Origin: Larix sibirica
Taxonomy: Eukaryota; Streptophyta; Pinopsida; Pinales; Pinaceae
DNA length: 23,518 nucleotides
Direction: 5' to 3'
Assembly: GCA_004151065.3 (NCBI GenBank)
Contig: NWUY0300107671.1
Span: 1-23,518 of the forward strand
A program made the translations under genes and the position numbers. Positions 8,527 to 18,270 of this stretch are shown here, piece by piece. Under the pieces are notes generated by a model. It was not told the DNA's origin and made no database searches. It worked only from the letters and a program-made list of their open reading frames with translations. Position 1 is the first letter of the stretch. The number at the start of each line of letters is the position of its first letter.

Positions 8527-8705
8527 CCACAACGAGTGTCATCCCACATAGGGCCATGTGGAATGTCAATGATCACTCCAGTAGGAGGATTGTGTGGACA
8601 ACCACCAGGCATGTAATCTATTCGCACACTTATAAAGATGGAGGGCTTGCTCCCTACAAGCATTATATCAAGAACTAGAAAATCCGATCCGTTCGTGTGA
8701 AACTA
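8527..8705. mobile_element. 179-bp segment between two identical target-site copies
   Basis: This segment is not part of the gypsy protease, which resumes at 8526. It is flanked by identical 13-bp repeats and has no A-tail at either end. On the minus strand it is open for the whole length (near the middle it reads RIDYMPGGCPHNPPTGVIID), and because the repeat-to-repeat distance is 192 bp it stays in frame with the protease codons beyond it. I do not recognise the peptide. It could be a separate small insertion, filler copied during the neighbouring integration, or the front of one compound insertion. Confidence 0.5.
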
Positions 8706-8718
8706 TAACTCTATATCC
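8706..8718. repeat. Target-site copy 2 (TAACTCTATATCC)
   Basis: Middle copy of the 13-bp target site, identical to 8514-8526. A single insertion event would leave only two copies. Confidence 0.85.
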
Positions 8719-9872
8719 ACCTTTCCTCTACTAAATCTGTCATCATTCTGGTATTCATGGTGCTTGCATCCTCCTCCATTTCATGTACAATACCCACTCA
8801 GGAAATGAGATGGTTGATGATCATGCTTAGAAAGAGAATTCGTTATCACGTCCCTCGCTTTCGATGCTTCCATCGTTTGTTCTCTGTTCAACTCTCTAGT
8901 CTCAACTTACTTTGCTTGCGCTCTCACAAACCTTACTCCCTTCTATCTTCTTTCTTCTTGTTTTTTCCTCTGCATGGTTCACTGGACAAGCAAATCAAGC
9001 GAAAAACCACCACTAGTCCTCGCCACTCCCACATGACTCATGTTGTTCGCCACTGTTAGAAGTTGCATCCATGACATGGAAACTCAACTCTATGGGAATT
9101 GCCAGAATCCTACTCCAGGAAAATTGGTAGAGGAATTAGGGAATATGGTTGATGACTCGGGTTCCACTCGTGCTAGGGAGACTAGATATACTGACTCTTG
9201 GCTTGGTGTGGTACACCAAAGAACTAATAGGCCAAGCCATTATGGGATATGCAAAGGGTGGGTTTCAAGATAACTCCCATGGAATGAGCTTGCATGCACG
9301 GATGGACTGTTTGGAAGGTTATCTCCACCATCTCACTTAGGTGGATGTGGACTCAGACGCTCGACTCACGCCAAGATCAATGCTCTCGCCCATGAATTAA
9401 TAGGAAATATAATTAGCCAAACACTGATGAATCCTTGCACCACTCAACTATTTTTCCATTGTTCTGCTCATACATTCAAGCTGGGAGAGACTTCGGGTGC
9501 CAAAAAAGGAATTCCATGTGATGAACAGCTTGTTTATCCTCCAATTTTCATTTATGTTGATGAATAGTTTTGGTCAAATTAGATTGCTCATTGGGTCTGG
9601 TTTGGTTTATGTTTGGTGGATTTGGATTCTCTCTCATCCTTGTTTTGCGGTCATAACCCCCATCCTATGGCAGATCCTGCAAAGTACTGAAAAACTCTCT
9701 GTTACCTCTAGTTTTTTTAGGTGATTGGCATGTGTCTCATTTTTGTCAAAATTATGGGGTATCATTGTAACTCTCAACAGACATTCGTCCTCTCTTTTAG
9801 TAACCACCTAGATTTTTCCTTCTTGTACATTTTGATAGTTTTTAATGTAATTTTGAATTTATTAAAAAAAAA
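8719..9872 (+). mobile_element. Retroposed sequence with A-tail (candidate processed pseudogene) inside the gypsy protease
   Basis: The segment is flanked by 13-bp direct repeats (8706-8718 and 9873-9885, one mismatch) and ends in nine A (9863-9871), the mark of LINE-driven retroposition in + orientation. Its layout resembles a transcript: a pyrimidine-rich 5' part (about 8840-8980), a near-open frame at 9037-9567, and a T-rich 3' part ending TTTAATGTAATTTTGAATT before the A-run. It could also be a 5'-truncated LINE, since plant LINEs end similarly, but I see no LINE protein motif in it. The parent gene is not recognised. Confidence 0.6.
9037..9567 (+). pseudogene. Unrecognised near-open frame with one internal stop
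   Basis: One frame runs from 9037 to the TAG at 9565-9567, broken only by a TAA at 9271-9273. The first Met is at 9040. The two halves give about 77 and 97 residues. The peptide has scattered Cys and His (for example FHCSAHTFKLGETSG near the end) but no motif, signal peptide or membrane segment I can assign. Its place inside an A-tailed retroposed segment suggests the remains of a host coding sequence, but an AT-poor patch could also stay open by chance. The real start and function are unknown. Confidence 0.35.
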
Positions 9873-9885
9873 TAACTCTACATCC
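9873..9885. repeat. Target-site copy 3 (TAACTCTACATCC)
   Basis: Follows directly on the A-tail at 9863-9871. It differs from copies 1 and 2 by C for T at one position. Read on the minus strand it is the end of the gypsy protease segment EWVNKDVEL. Confidence 0.85.
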
Positions 9886-10000
9886 TTATTCACCCATTCC
9901 AAAGGGTACAGATGAAGATGATCATGCACCTCAAATCCAAGCTTACTTATTATGTATTCTACAATGAGATTGGTCTACAAATAGAGAATATTCCTTGTTC
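9873..10000 (-). pseudogene. Gypsy protease, N-terminal half (right of the insertion)
   Basis: Minus-strand reading shows FVDQS near 9965-9985, where the active-site D-S-G is expected, then KLGFEVHDHLHLYPLEWVN and KDVEL ending at the target site. The H-P-H-P-Y-x-L-G-W pattern of this gypsy protease group is recognisable as HLHLYPLEW. The second half continues at 8526 and below. Confidence 0.72.
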
Positions 10001-10189
10001 TCCTTGATTTGGATCTTGATATCGAACAACTTCATCTCCTCCTTCTCCTCTTATGGAGGATACTCAAGTTCACCTCCTTTTGCATAGTTTTGCAAACAAT
10101 TGTTTCATCCACATTTCAACAACTTTATATCTACTTTATCACTTCCACACCTATAATATTCTTGTTTTTGGATTTCTCATGCTTGCAAT

Positions 10190-10930
10190 AATTGGGATTC
10201 AATTTTGGACGAAGATCCAAACATTTTTATTTAATGTTTCCATTAATGTTACAATGGTTAAAATGATTTTTAAGTTCCTTTCCTACATGTGCAGTGGAAA
10301 CAATCTTTTTATTTTTCCCTTTTCCCTTCTTGAAAGCATCATGTTCTTCATGCTACCTCAAACCACCTTGTTTCCCCGTATTCATGTAAGATCCAATGTA
10401 TTAGTCCCACACGCATGCCTCATCTACAGTCTTGGTATTGAATAGTATAATTTGTCTTCCTATGTGAATATGAAGGTAATCTAGGTACTTAATGACCACG
10501 TTCAAGTTCCTAGGAGAGATGTCAAATTGAATGGCTTGCTTCTACAACCCTATAGTGTACTCGTGTACACTATGTTACTTCCCTTGCTAGTAATAGAGCC
10601 ATTGAATTCTTAGGCCCTCTTCATACATGATAGGGTAATACTAGGGCTTCAAGAGTTTTTCAATACTTCCCACTTAGTTACTAATGTATCTCTCTCCAAA
10701 CTAAGGGTGTCAATGTAGACTTCCCAACATATATGTTCACAATCTTCTAGCTTGATTCTAGAAAAAATTATTCTATGCTCCTCCCATACATTATGTATAC
10801 TAAAGTAGACTTCTAACTATGTAACGAATGATTTGGAAAATTGTGTCTACCTAACCTTTGTAAGGATTGATATCAACCATTTCTTCCAATTAAAATAGGG
10901 GTTTAGAATATTCATTACTAGAGTTCCCTT
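10190..10930 (-). pseudogene. Gypsy gag remnant
   Basis: On the minus strand the retrotransposon-gag pattern can be followed across frame changes: DINPYKG and EVYFSIHNVWEEHRI (about 10790-10900), KLEDCEHICWEVY (about 10715-10760), KYLDYLHIHIGRQI (about 10450-10490), FNTKTVDEACV (about 10405-10440), then a degenerate CCHC knuckle followed by LRPKLNP (about 10190-10260). Several stops interrupt it. The plus-strand ORF at 10053-10445 is a shadow. Confidence 0.75.
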
Positions 10931-11280
10931 TTTCTAGATTTGGTTATTACTTATCTTTCCTCAACTCTTATTGATATCCCAATTACTTGTGAGTGTTAGG
11001 ATTCTCCATAAATGGGTCGATCTTTCTCCCAAGATTTCCCATTAGAAAGGGCATAGTCCTAGAATGTTTGAAACTTGAGCTTCCAACCATGGAGGTTTTA
11101 ATTCATTTTCATCAATAGGGGTTTTCCTATGATCATCCTCCATATATGATCTTACGAGCTTATTTACCATTCTCATGCCAATATCAAGATCCATAACATG
11201 TTACCTTCCCTTGGATTCAAACTTTTTGAGCTAGGTAAGCATAAATTGTGCTTAAAGCATACAAATTCCAAAAAAAATTG

Positions 11281-11292
11281 ACTCTGATAACA
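11281..11292 (-). other. Primer-binding site (initiator tRNA-Met type) of the gypsy element
   Basis: The minus strand reads TGTTATCAGAGT, one base away from TGGTATCAGAG, the complement of the plant initiator tRNA-Met 3' end used by many LTR retrotransposons. It lies about three bases from the presumed LTR end (11296) and upstream of gag in the correct orientation. Confidence 0.7.
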
Positions 11293-11481
11293 ATATGATC
11301 TATAAATTTCCTTGAATATTCCAATTATTATCACACCATAATATATCTTACACTTATTTCTACTATAGTGAGTCTATGAGTGACTGGGAAACTATTTTTT
11401 TGTACTTTTAGTGCTTTAATCAAAATATAATGCACACCATACAAATTTTAAAATATTGTAAAATTAAAATACAAGCACAAT

Positions 11482-11497
11482 AGGAAACATAATGGAA
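11482..11497. repeat. LINE target-site duplication, 5' copy (AGGAAACATAATGGAA)
   Basis: Matches 17676-17691 at 15 of 16 bases (A versus G at the tenth). It brackets the complete LINE. Confidence 0.93.
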
Positions 11498-11699
11498 CTA
11501 GGGGTAACTCCAACATTTTGTTAGTATGAGATTTTATGCTTGCTTCACAGATGAATTGGATTAGGGCCTGGAGACATCATTGATGGGTACAGGTCTCCCC
11601 TTTGTTGATTATCTGAAGATCTCCTATCAGATGACTCGATTTTTTTATCTGTGGAGGAGATCTCATCAGGGGAGTGAGAGTCCTTTTCAATTGAGGTGG

Positions 11700-13525
11700 T
11701 CTCATCTAGGCATCAGCAAAATACATGAGTCAAGGATCTAAAACCATCTAGAAAGAGGCTTAATCCCTATATCATCAACCAGGATGTACCTAGTACTTGC
11801 ACAGTCTCAAAAGATGTTTTGAATAAGAAAACCTATCACTTCCCAATTGATGACTTTATTATGATCTGGTCCTCAGGTCTAGCGCTGGTTGTAAGTGAAT
11901 CTCTGAATGGGAGGGTGTGTTCTTGGGGAGAGGAGAAATTGTTGTCCATTTTTGCTCTTGATTCAATAGTGGGAGGGTTAGGGCTTCATCGATGACTTCT
12001 TAGACATATTTTGCTCCAGGGAGGGCCTAAGGAAATTGAGTCGAGCTTTAGTAAGAGGAAAATAAAAGTGGTAAAAACCCAAGGGAGCAACATATATTTG
12101 GTAGTTGGGAAGGATTTATGCTTAGATTGGATCTTGGATCTAGCAGGAAAGACTCTAGTTGGTAAATTCCTCCAACAAATATTCGACATGGAGTTACTTA
12201 GGCATTGGGTCTTGGAATGTTGGTTTCACCTGCAAGGGTATAACCCTACTTCATAGTCTCTCTAGGGGCTAGATAGGGTTCATTTTTTGCATAGAAAAAG
12301 AAGTGAATTTTATCCTTAAAGGGTCTTGGTTAATGGACAATGCACCCTTGTCCTTCAACCCCTAGATGCTTCTATTTGACCCTAGGATTTGATTCGGCAG
12401 CAGTACTCCTGTCTGGGTAAAACTACCAAATATCCCAATGGAGTTCTGGTCCATCCCTGAGGTGGTTGCTATTCGTGATTCCTTGGTTAAAATCCTAATG
12501 GTTGATGATATATTTTTACATTCAGAATCTCAAACCATTTCTTTCCTTCTTATGGAAATTGATGTAGGGAAAGGTCTCTTTAAGTCTTTAGAACTTACTG
12601 GGATGGGAAGAAACACTCTTAGTTGTTGGATTGTCAAAATATTCGCTTCCAGTGTGCATGTTGCCACAATTTGGGCCACATTTTTAAAGATTGCAAAAAG
12701 AAATTACTTCAAAAAAATTGGAGGAAAAATTGTAATCGGATGCAAGAGGCAAGTTGTAAGGTCGTGGGGGGGAGGGAAAAGAATTTGAATGCAAGGTCAA
12801 AAGAGTTGGACATGGGAGTTAAGGTGACCTCCCTTTCAATTGAGAATGTCTTGGGAGGAATGGAAGAGGACCATGCTCACCTGATAATTGGTGATTGATC
12901 CATCTCGTTTATTGAAGACTCCAGATCAGTACGTTGTGCCTCCTTTTTCCAAGAACTCAAGGATCCTGGTGTTGGTGATTGTTTCCATCCTTTCACGGAG
13001 GCTCATTTTCAACTAGGTTCTTCCCTGGCCGAATCTGAGGGTAATATTTATGGCTTTGTTTCTTCTCTATTTACACTAAATGATCTGGATTTCCCTAATA
13101 TGTTGGGTTTGAATAAGAGTCCCCTTACGAATTCCAAGCCAGAAGTTGGGGGTGCCATTTTTCTTTCCTCGATCTATGAAGTGTTGAAACACCTACGAAC
13201 CTCGAGGATTGTTCCCTTAGGCTCTATTGACCTTTTTAGAGATACTGATCCCTCATTTATTAATCTCCTACCCAAGGGGAGTGTCACCTCCAAGTATTCT
13301 TCCTCCCTCTTTATAGGAGGAGGCCCATACCTGTTAAGATCTCACAAAGGTGGTTTGATTGAGGATTTCCATCAATTTGGTGGACCGGGCTCTAACTCCC
13401 TTAAGGAGATAGGTATTCATTCAATGGGTAGGTGTTCTGGACTTAAAAAGATGCAAGAGAAATCAATCTTGAAAATTAACGAAGGTCACCAACTATTAAT
13501 CATCGGGTCCCTTAGAGCAAGTTGA
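11700..13525 (+). pseudogene. LINE ORF1 remnant (DUF4283-like, CCHC knuckle)
   Basis: ORF1 of plant L1 elements encodes an RNA-binding protein that packages the element's transcript. Here LVGKFLQQIFDMELLRHW (about 12155-12210), GSWLMDNAPLSF (about 12326-12360), PVWVKLPNIPMEFW (about 12408-12447) and FLLMEIDVGKGL (about 12545-12580) follow the order of the DUF4283 domain. A zinc knuckle follows at 12653-12694. The last frame (13100-13525) is a low-complexity tail ending 20 bp before ORF2. Several frameshifts and stops disrupt it. The start is uncertain. Confidence 0.78.
12653..12694 (+). other. CCHC zinc knuckle of LINE ORF1
   Basis: CACCHNLGHIFKDC has exact C-x2-C-x4-H-x4-C spacing with the usual Gly before His. 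It follows RFQC as in plant L1 ORF1 proteins. All four zinc ligands are intact. Confidence 0.9.
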
Positions 13526-13545
13526 GCCCCCTCTTTGGTTCCAAC

Positions 13546-16500
13546 ATGAAAATCCTATCCCTAAATATCTGAGGGGTTGGGGGACAAGCCAATAAATTGG
13601 ACCTAAAGAGTCTATTTGATCTAAACTATTCTGATATCATATCATTGCAGGAGAAAATGGGGAAACATGACTCAATAGTGAAGGATCTAAAAAAGACTCT
13701 GAGCTTCTAGGAGTTTCTAGTAATTGACTCTACTGGGTCAAGGGGATTGAATACTGGATGGAATACTAATATTACTTTGATTAACTGGTTCTCTTTTTAT
13801 TGGTATTATGTGTAGAGTTCGCTTCTGGAATATAGGTGTATGTGGAGTCGATTAAGTTATCCCCAACCTAGAGTAACAACAGGCAGGGGGCAGAGGGAGT
13901 TCACAAGCATTTAGACAAGTTTCTGGTTCACAGCTCAATCTTGCAGAAGGTTCCTTGTACCAGGTTGTGGGTGGATGCTCTTATATGCTCGGATGATTTC
14001 CTAATACTTTTGGAACTTGATCTAGATGAGTCAAATCTTGGTCCCCCTTCAAATTCAACCTGCGGTGATCTTTGGTGCAGTAATTCAAAATTTTAGTGTA
14101 TGATAATTGGTATTGATTTAATTTTGATATGGATTTCTTAATGGAAGCACAGTTAGTCTTTCTTCTCTTAAGTAGTTCAAGTAGTTCATGACAGCCTAGG
14201 TAGGCAAAAAATATAAACAAGGGATCAACAGTTGATGGAATTGGAAGCTGATATAGAGCAGGTGGTGGTAGCATTGACCAGGTTTCATGTGGGGAAGAGA
14301 AAGTATCTACTCTAAAAACTCTTGAATTTCGATGATCAAAGTTACTCTTGGATCAAGAATCTAATTGGCAGTTAAAATCCATGCCATGTGGATTGAGCTT
14401 GGCGACAATAACACAAAAATTTTCCACTCTTTTACCTCTCATCGAAGGACTTTCAATACTATTTGGGAACTCCAAGACCTGGATGGGAATTCGATTCATG
14501 GGTTCAAAGATTTAGTGGGTCCAAGGGCTAGGAATTTTGAATATTTATACAGTGATCCTAAGCAGATGATCAACTTGGAAGAGACTCTCAAGGCATCTCC
14601 TTCTTCCCTAGAAAGGTAAGTGAGGTTCAAAATGAGGTATTTTTTTATCCAATTTCCAAAGATGAAATTTACATAGTCCTGCAGTCCTTTAAAAAGACAG
14701 AAGTCATGGGCCCAATGGATGGCTTGCAGAATTCTACTCATACTTCTTTGAGCTTATTGGTAGTGACTTGCTGCGAGTGGTGGAGTAAATTAGAGTGAAT
14801 GGCAAGATGTCTAGAATTTTAAAATCAATTTTCATTGAATTGGTCCCTAAGAAAGATTGCCCCTCTTCCTTTGATGGATTTTGGCCTATTTCTTTATGTA
14901 ATTGCTTGTATAAGATCATAGCTAAGGTGATATCAACCCAACTTAATCCTATTCTTTCAGTTATATATTAGCCTAGTAGTTTGGTTTCCTTCAAGTTCGA
15001 CAGATCCATGAGGCTATAGGGTCTGCTTAGGAGGGCCTACACTCAATTAAGCTATCACATTCGCCAGCTGCATTCCTAAAGATTCACATTTACAAGGATT
15101 TTGACATGGTTTCTTGGTAATATATTCATCAACTTTTGTTGCATCTGGGATTATCCTTACCAGTGATTAAATGGATCATGCATTGTGTGAATTCACCATC
15201 CTTTTTAGTCCAACAGCACAACCTCCCGATTCTTCAAATCTTCATAGTGGATATGAAAGGGATCCCCCTCTCGCCTTATATTTTCCTCTTGGTATCAGAA
15301 CGGCTCAGCAGGTCGATTTATGAGACCAAGCGGACTCGAGCTATCCATGGAATTAGGATAGGTCAAGAGGCCTTATTCCATCTTCTATTCATATATGATG
15401 TCTTTTTGTTTCTATCTAGGTTGGGCCGAGAGGGAAATCAATCTTTCGAGATACTTCCCCTTTTCGATAAGGCTACAGGTATGGAATGGGTGATGAGATG
15501 GTCCAAGCCTTTTGGAGGTTGTTCCTTTTTTATTCCTAGACTTGAATAATGGATTCAGGTACCTGGGATTCAATTTAAAGTTGAATTGCTATGGAAAGGT
15601 GGACTAGTGATGGATGGTGTCAAAGCTAAAGAATAAAATTGGACTATGGTGCAATCATTGGCTCTCCATAGAAGGATGGTTAGTAATAGTAAAGACTGTA
15701 CTAGGATCTATTATGGTCTTTTCGCTTACTCTAACACATGTTCTGAAAGGAATTCTTGAGAAAATTAAGAAGATCTGCTATAGCTTCCTTTTGCATGGTG
15801 GTTGCGAGTTTAAAGGAACACACTGGGTGCACTGGAAAAGGTTGGTAAAGCGGAAGGCATTAGGAGGCTAGGGGCTAAAGGATATCCATCTCTTTGGGAA
15901 ATCCTTGGCTGCCAATCTTTATGGATCACGATCATAACTAGAGACAGTCTTTGGAGTGGGATTTTTTTTCAGAAATATATAGCCCCTAACAATATGATGG
16001 ACTGGATTTGTCGAGAGAGAAAAGACATATAGAATGCATAGAACCAATGGAAAGCCATGGTTCTGGCCTTCCCCATCATTGGAAAGTATTTTTCATGGTG
16101 ATTTGCGGAGAGGAAACAAATCCGAATAAGGGAATATGTTATTATGGGTTTAGCAATGATGTTTTTCTTCCTGAGAATGTAATTTTGTAGCTTAAAATTT
16201 CAAGGAGGTCGAGTCTTAATCTTATCTTAAATCACTTGGAGACCTTTGTATGTGTTGAAGGCTAGTGTTATTCAGTGGACCTTAGTTGCATTGGTGATAA
16301 TATTATATGTTGCTAAATTTTCATTATTGAACTTAGGCGAGCTCATGTTAGGATGTTGGAGCGCCTAGATGAGCTCATTTGGGGTTTCAACAAACAAGGC
16401 ATAAAATAATCCACCAATTTAAGCTATCAAGAACTCTCTTATGAAGCAAAAAGATGTGTACTTTGGTGGTGTAAGCACTTGTGGAATATTAAGGCTCCAC

Positions 16501-17330
16501 CAAAGGTAAAGCTTCTCCTTTGGATAGCGATATCAAACTAAGTGCTTACCTGGGACTAGCTAGTTAAGAGGGTTAAATCTTGTCCAAATCAATCTGTTAT
16601 TTGCTTGGTTCATGTAGAAAAAAATATTTGCCTCTTTGCTCAGTGTCCTTTCACTCAGCAGGTTTGGTAGGACGTGGAACAAGCTCTTGGTTTTGACTAT
16701 TTATGGAATGGGGATTCTTTGGACTCTTTATTTCATATTTGGTTTACCAAACAAGAGATCAGTAGTATTCGAGCCACACCCATTCCTGATCTCATGGGGG
16801 GTATGGTTGGAAAGTATCTCTACCCTTTTTCAAAGACAAAATGCAACCATCCTTTCATGTCTCTTCTCAGGTATTGGGACTCCTTCCTTTGTATAAAGAG
16901 GATGTTAAGCCAAGCAATCCCTAATTACTAGAGGAGATAGTTATTGATAATTCTATCCTTTGGGCCTTCTTTGATGGTGCATGCCAATGGAACCTCGAGA
17001 TTGTTGGTATCAGGTTCAATTTCCATCTATCTGATTCACACTTTTTCCATTTTAAGGCGAATATGGGTCTTGGTACTAATAATAATGGCGAGATTAAGGC
17101 CCTCTTCATTCTACTAAAATTTCTCTTGGATAGAGGGTAGGAGACTGTTTAAATTTCAGGGGATTCGCTTCTTGCATAAGATTATAAGACTAGATTAGGA
17201 CCATAATACTAGATCAAATAGATTGCGAAAACTTTTCAATAAATAAGCTTCTCCCATGTTTTTAGAGAGTTGAATCAAGATTCAGACAAACTGTCAAAAG
17301 AAGGTCTTGGTCTGATAAGCAATCACTATG
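13546..17330 (+). pseudogene. LINE ORF2 remnant (endonuclease, reverse transcriptase, RNase H)
   Basis: The frame begins MKILSLNI-stop-GVGGQANK at 13546, the typical start of plant L1 endonuclease (normally MKILSWNxRGLG), with Arg turned into TGA. SDIISLQE follows near 13630. Reverse transcriptase boxes: FWPISLCNCLYKIIAKVIS (about 14878-14935), KDFDMVSW (about 15094-15118), GIPLSPYIFLLVSERLS (about 15260-15312) and LFIYDVFLF (about 15385-15411). In the last, the catalytic A-D-D is I-Y-D, so one Asp is lost. APPKVKLLLWIA with later Cys and the FTQQVW block (about 16496-16680) form the zinc-binding region. RNase H starts at FFDGACQ (about 16967) with GLGTNNNGEIKAL near 17068 and SHVFRELNQDSDKLS near 17252-17297. 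The protein cannot be made as one piece. Confidence 0.88.
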
Positions 17331-17675
17331 TTCTTTCATAATTTCATGATGATATCTTTGAAGTTTCAGTTCATCTATCCCTTGAATATTTATGATCAGT
17401 CTTTTATGTGTTTGGTTAATATTGACAATTAACTCTATTGTTGAATTAATTCTTTGCATTAAGGATGTTAATCATTCTACAATTTGTGTAAAAAAATTCT
17501 TTTGAGAGACAACCTTTAAATCTCTAGTTGTTCATGGTTGAGAACAACTCTAGTTGATGATGAGTCCCCATTTTCGAAGAGAGGTCTTGATCGATCCTTT
17601 TGAACTATACTTTGCACCTAATGGTTGTATATTTTTTTATTCTTAATGAAAACACATTTTTTTCTTGGAAAAAAA

Positions 17676-17691
17676 AGGAAACATGATGGAA
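17676..17691. repeat. LINE target-site duplication, 3' copy (AGGAAACATGATGGAA)
   Basis: Follows the A-run directly and pairs with 11482-11497, with one mismatch. Confidence 0.93.
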
Positions 17692-17872
17692 TACCATGTA
17701 AACAAAATTCACACTAGAGAATCCTAATGTGGGTAGAAAGTCCAACAAAACAAGGGACTATGCTTTTCTTCTTAACCAATAAAGAATATCATGCAAAATA
17801 CAAATATAATTATGTTGGTTTTGGAGCTATGAGACACTATGTTTTTCCATAACCCCTTACAGAATTCTCTTT

Positions 17873-17888
17873 CTTATATACTACACTA
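17873..17888 (-). promoter_or_regulatory. TATA-like box in the gypsy LTR
   Basis: Minus-strand GTATATAAG lies inside the presumed LTR, between the U3-like repeat block and the U5 end. Position and orientation fit an LTR promoter. Confidence 0.4.
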
Positions 17889-18030
17889 TCTTTCTTCTCC
17901 TCTTAGTATATGTTTTTTTATGGAGCATCAAATCACGATAAAAGGAGATAAACTTATTTTTACCGTTTTGGATGGTGTTTTAACAGCCTTCCTTATCCAT
18001 TAGGAATTAAAAATTTAGAATCTCGTGGTG

Positions 18031-18270
18031 CTTCTAGAAGTGTCTAGTAGATTCTTTACTTACGGACTCCACATGATGAATCCTAGTGATCGTATATGGA
18101 TTCCAAATGAAATTGCATGGAACAATTTAATAATTTGTTGGGGCAAGAATTTTTTCATATGGACGCCATTTGAGGAAAATGGCTCACCATTTGAAATCTC
18201 TCAACCTTTTTAACGTAGTAGGAAATTGAGATAAATTTTGCATCGAGGTTAAAGACCCCAAAATTTTTTT
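18031..18270 (-). repeat. Diverged dispersed repeat, copy B (U3-like LTR block)
   Basis: Partner of 5134-5380, in the same orientation with many small differences. It includes TCTAGAAGTGTCTAGTAGAT, GACTCCACA, TGAATCCTAG and TGCATGGAACAATT. The plus-strand ORF at 18025-18213 lies within it and is not a gene. Confidence 0.5.

Larger units (their letters stand above)
7560..11296 (-). mobile_element. Internal region of a decayed Ty3/gypsy retrotransposon, interrupted at 8514-9885
   Basis: Read right to left, the element shows a tRNA-Met-type primer-binding site (11281-11292), gag (about 10190-10930), protease (split between 9873-10000 and 8380-8526) and reverse transcriptase (about 7560-8200). 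That is the normal order for a Ty3/gypsy element. Homology fades after the catalytic box of reverse transcriptase, so RNase H and integrase are lost or unrecognisable. Stops and frameshifts occur throughout. The 5' LTR lies to the right and is itself split by a LINE. Confidence 0.8.
11498..17675 (+). mobile_element. Complete but inactive plant L1-type LINE, about 6.2 kb
   Basis: The element is bounded by a 16-bp target-site duplication and ends in TTTTTTTCTTGG plus an A-run (17669-17676). It has a 5' untranslated part, ORF1 with a DUF4283-like region and a CCHC knuckle, and ORF2 with apurinic-type endonuclease, reverse transcriptase, a C-terminal zinc-binding region and RNase H. The length and domain order are those of a full plant L1 element. 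All reading frames are broken by stops and shifts, several from CGA to TGA decay. It sits in the LTR of the gypsy element and is therefore younger. Confidence 0.92.
11296..18270 (-). mobile_element. 5' LTR of the gypsy element, split by a LINE (11296-11481 and 17692 to about 18270)
   Basis: The U5 side starts next to the primer-binding site and runs to 11481. The target-site duplication and the LINE follow, and the LTR resumes at 17692. On the minus strand GTAGTATATAAGAAAG (about 17873-17888) is a good TATA candidate for the LTR promoter. The U3 side contains repeat copy B (18031-18270). The outer end is not fixed, as I could not place the terminal TG or a flanking target duplication. Confidence 0.5.

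Noticed and set aside
8757-9059. Plus-strand ORF of 100 codons as the start of the retroposed gene
   Set aside because: It is Ser/Leu/Phe-rich from a pyrimidine-rich stretch that looks like a 5' UTR, and it is not in frame with the longer open stretch at 9037-9567.
10053-10445. Plus-strand ORF of 130 codons
   Set aside because: It is a shadow of the minus-strand gypsy gag, whose motifs are clear in the other direction. Its hydrophobic look comes from T-rich sequence.
11281-11292. Possible tRNA gene suggested by the tRNA-Met-like word
   Set aside because: Only the 12-nt primer-binding complement is present; no cloverleaf can be formed around it.
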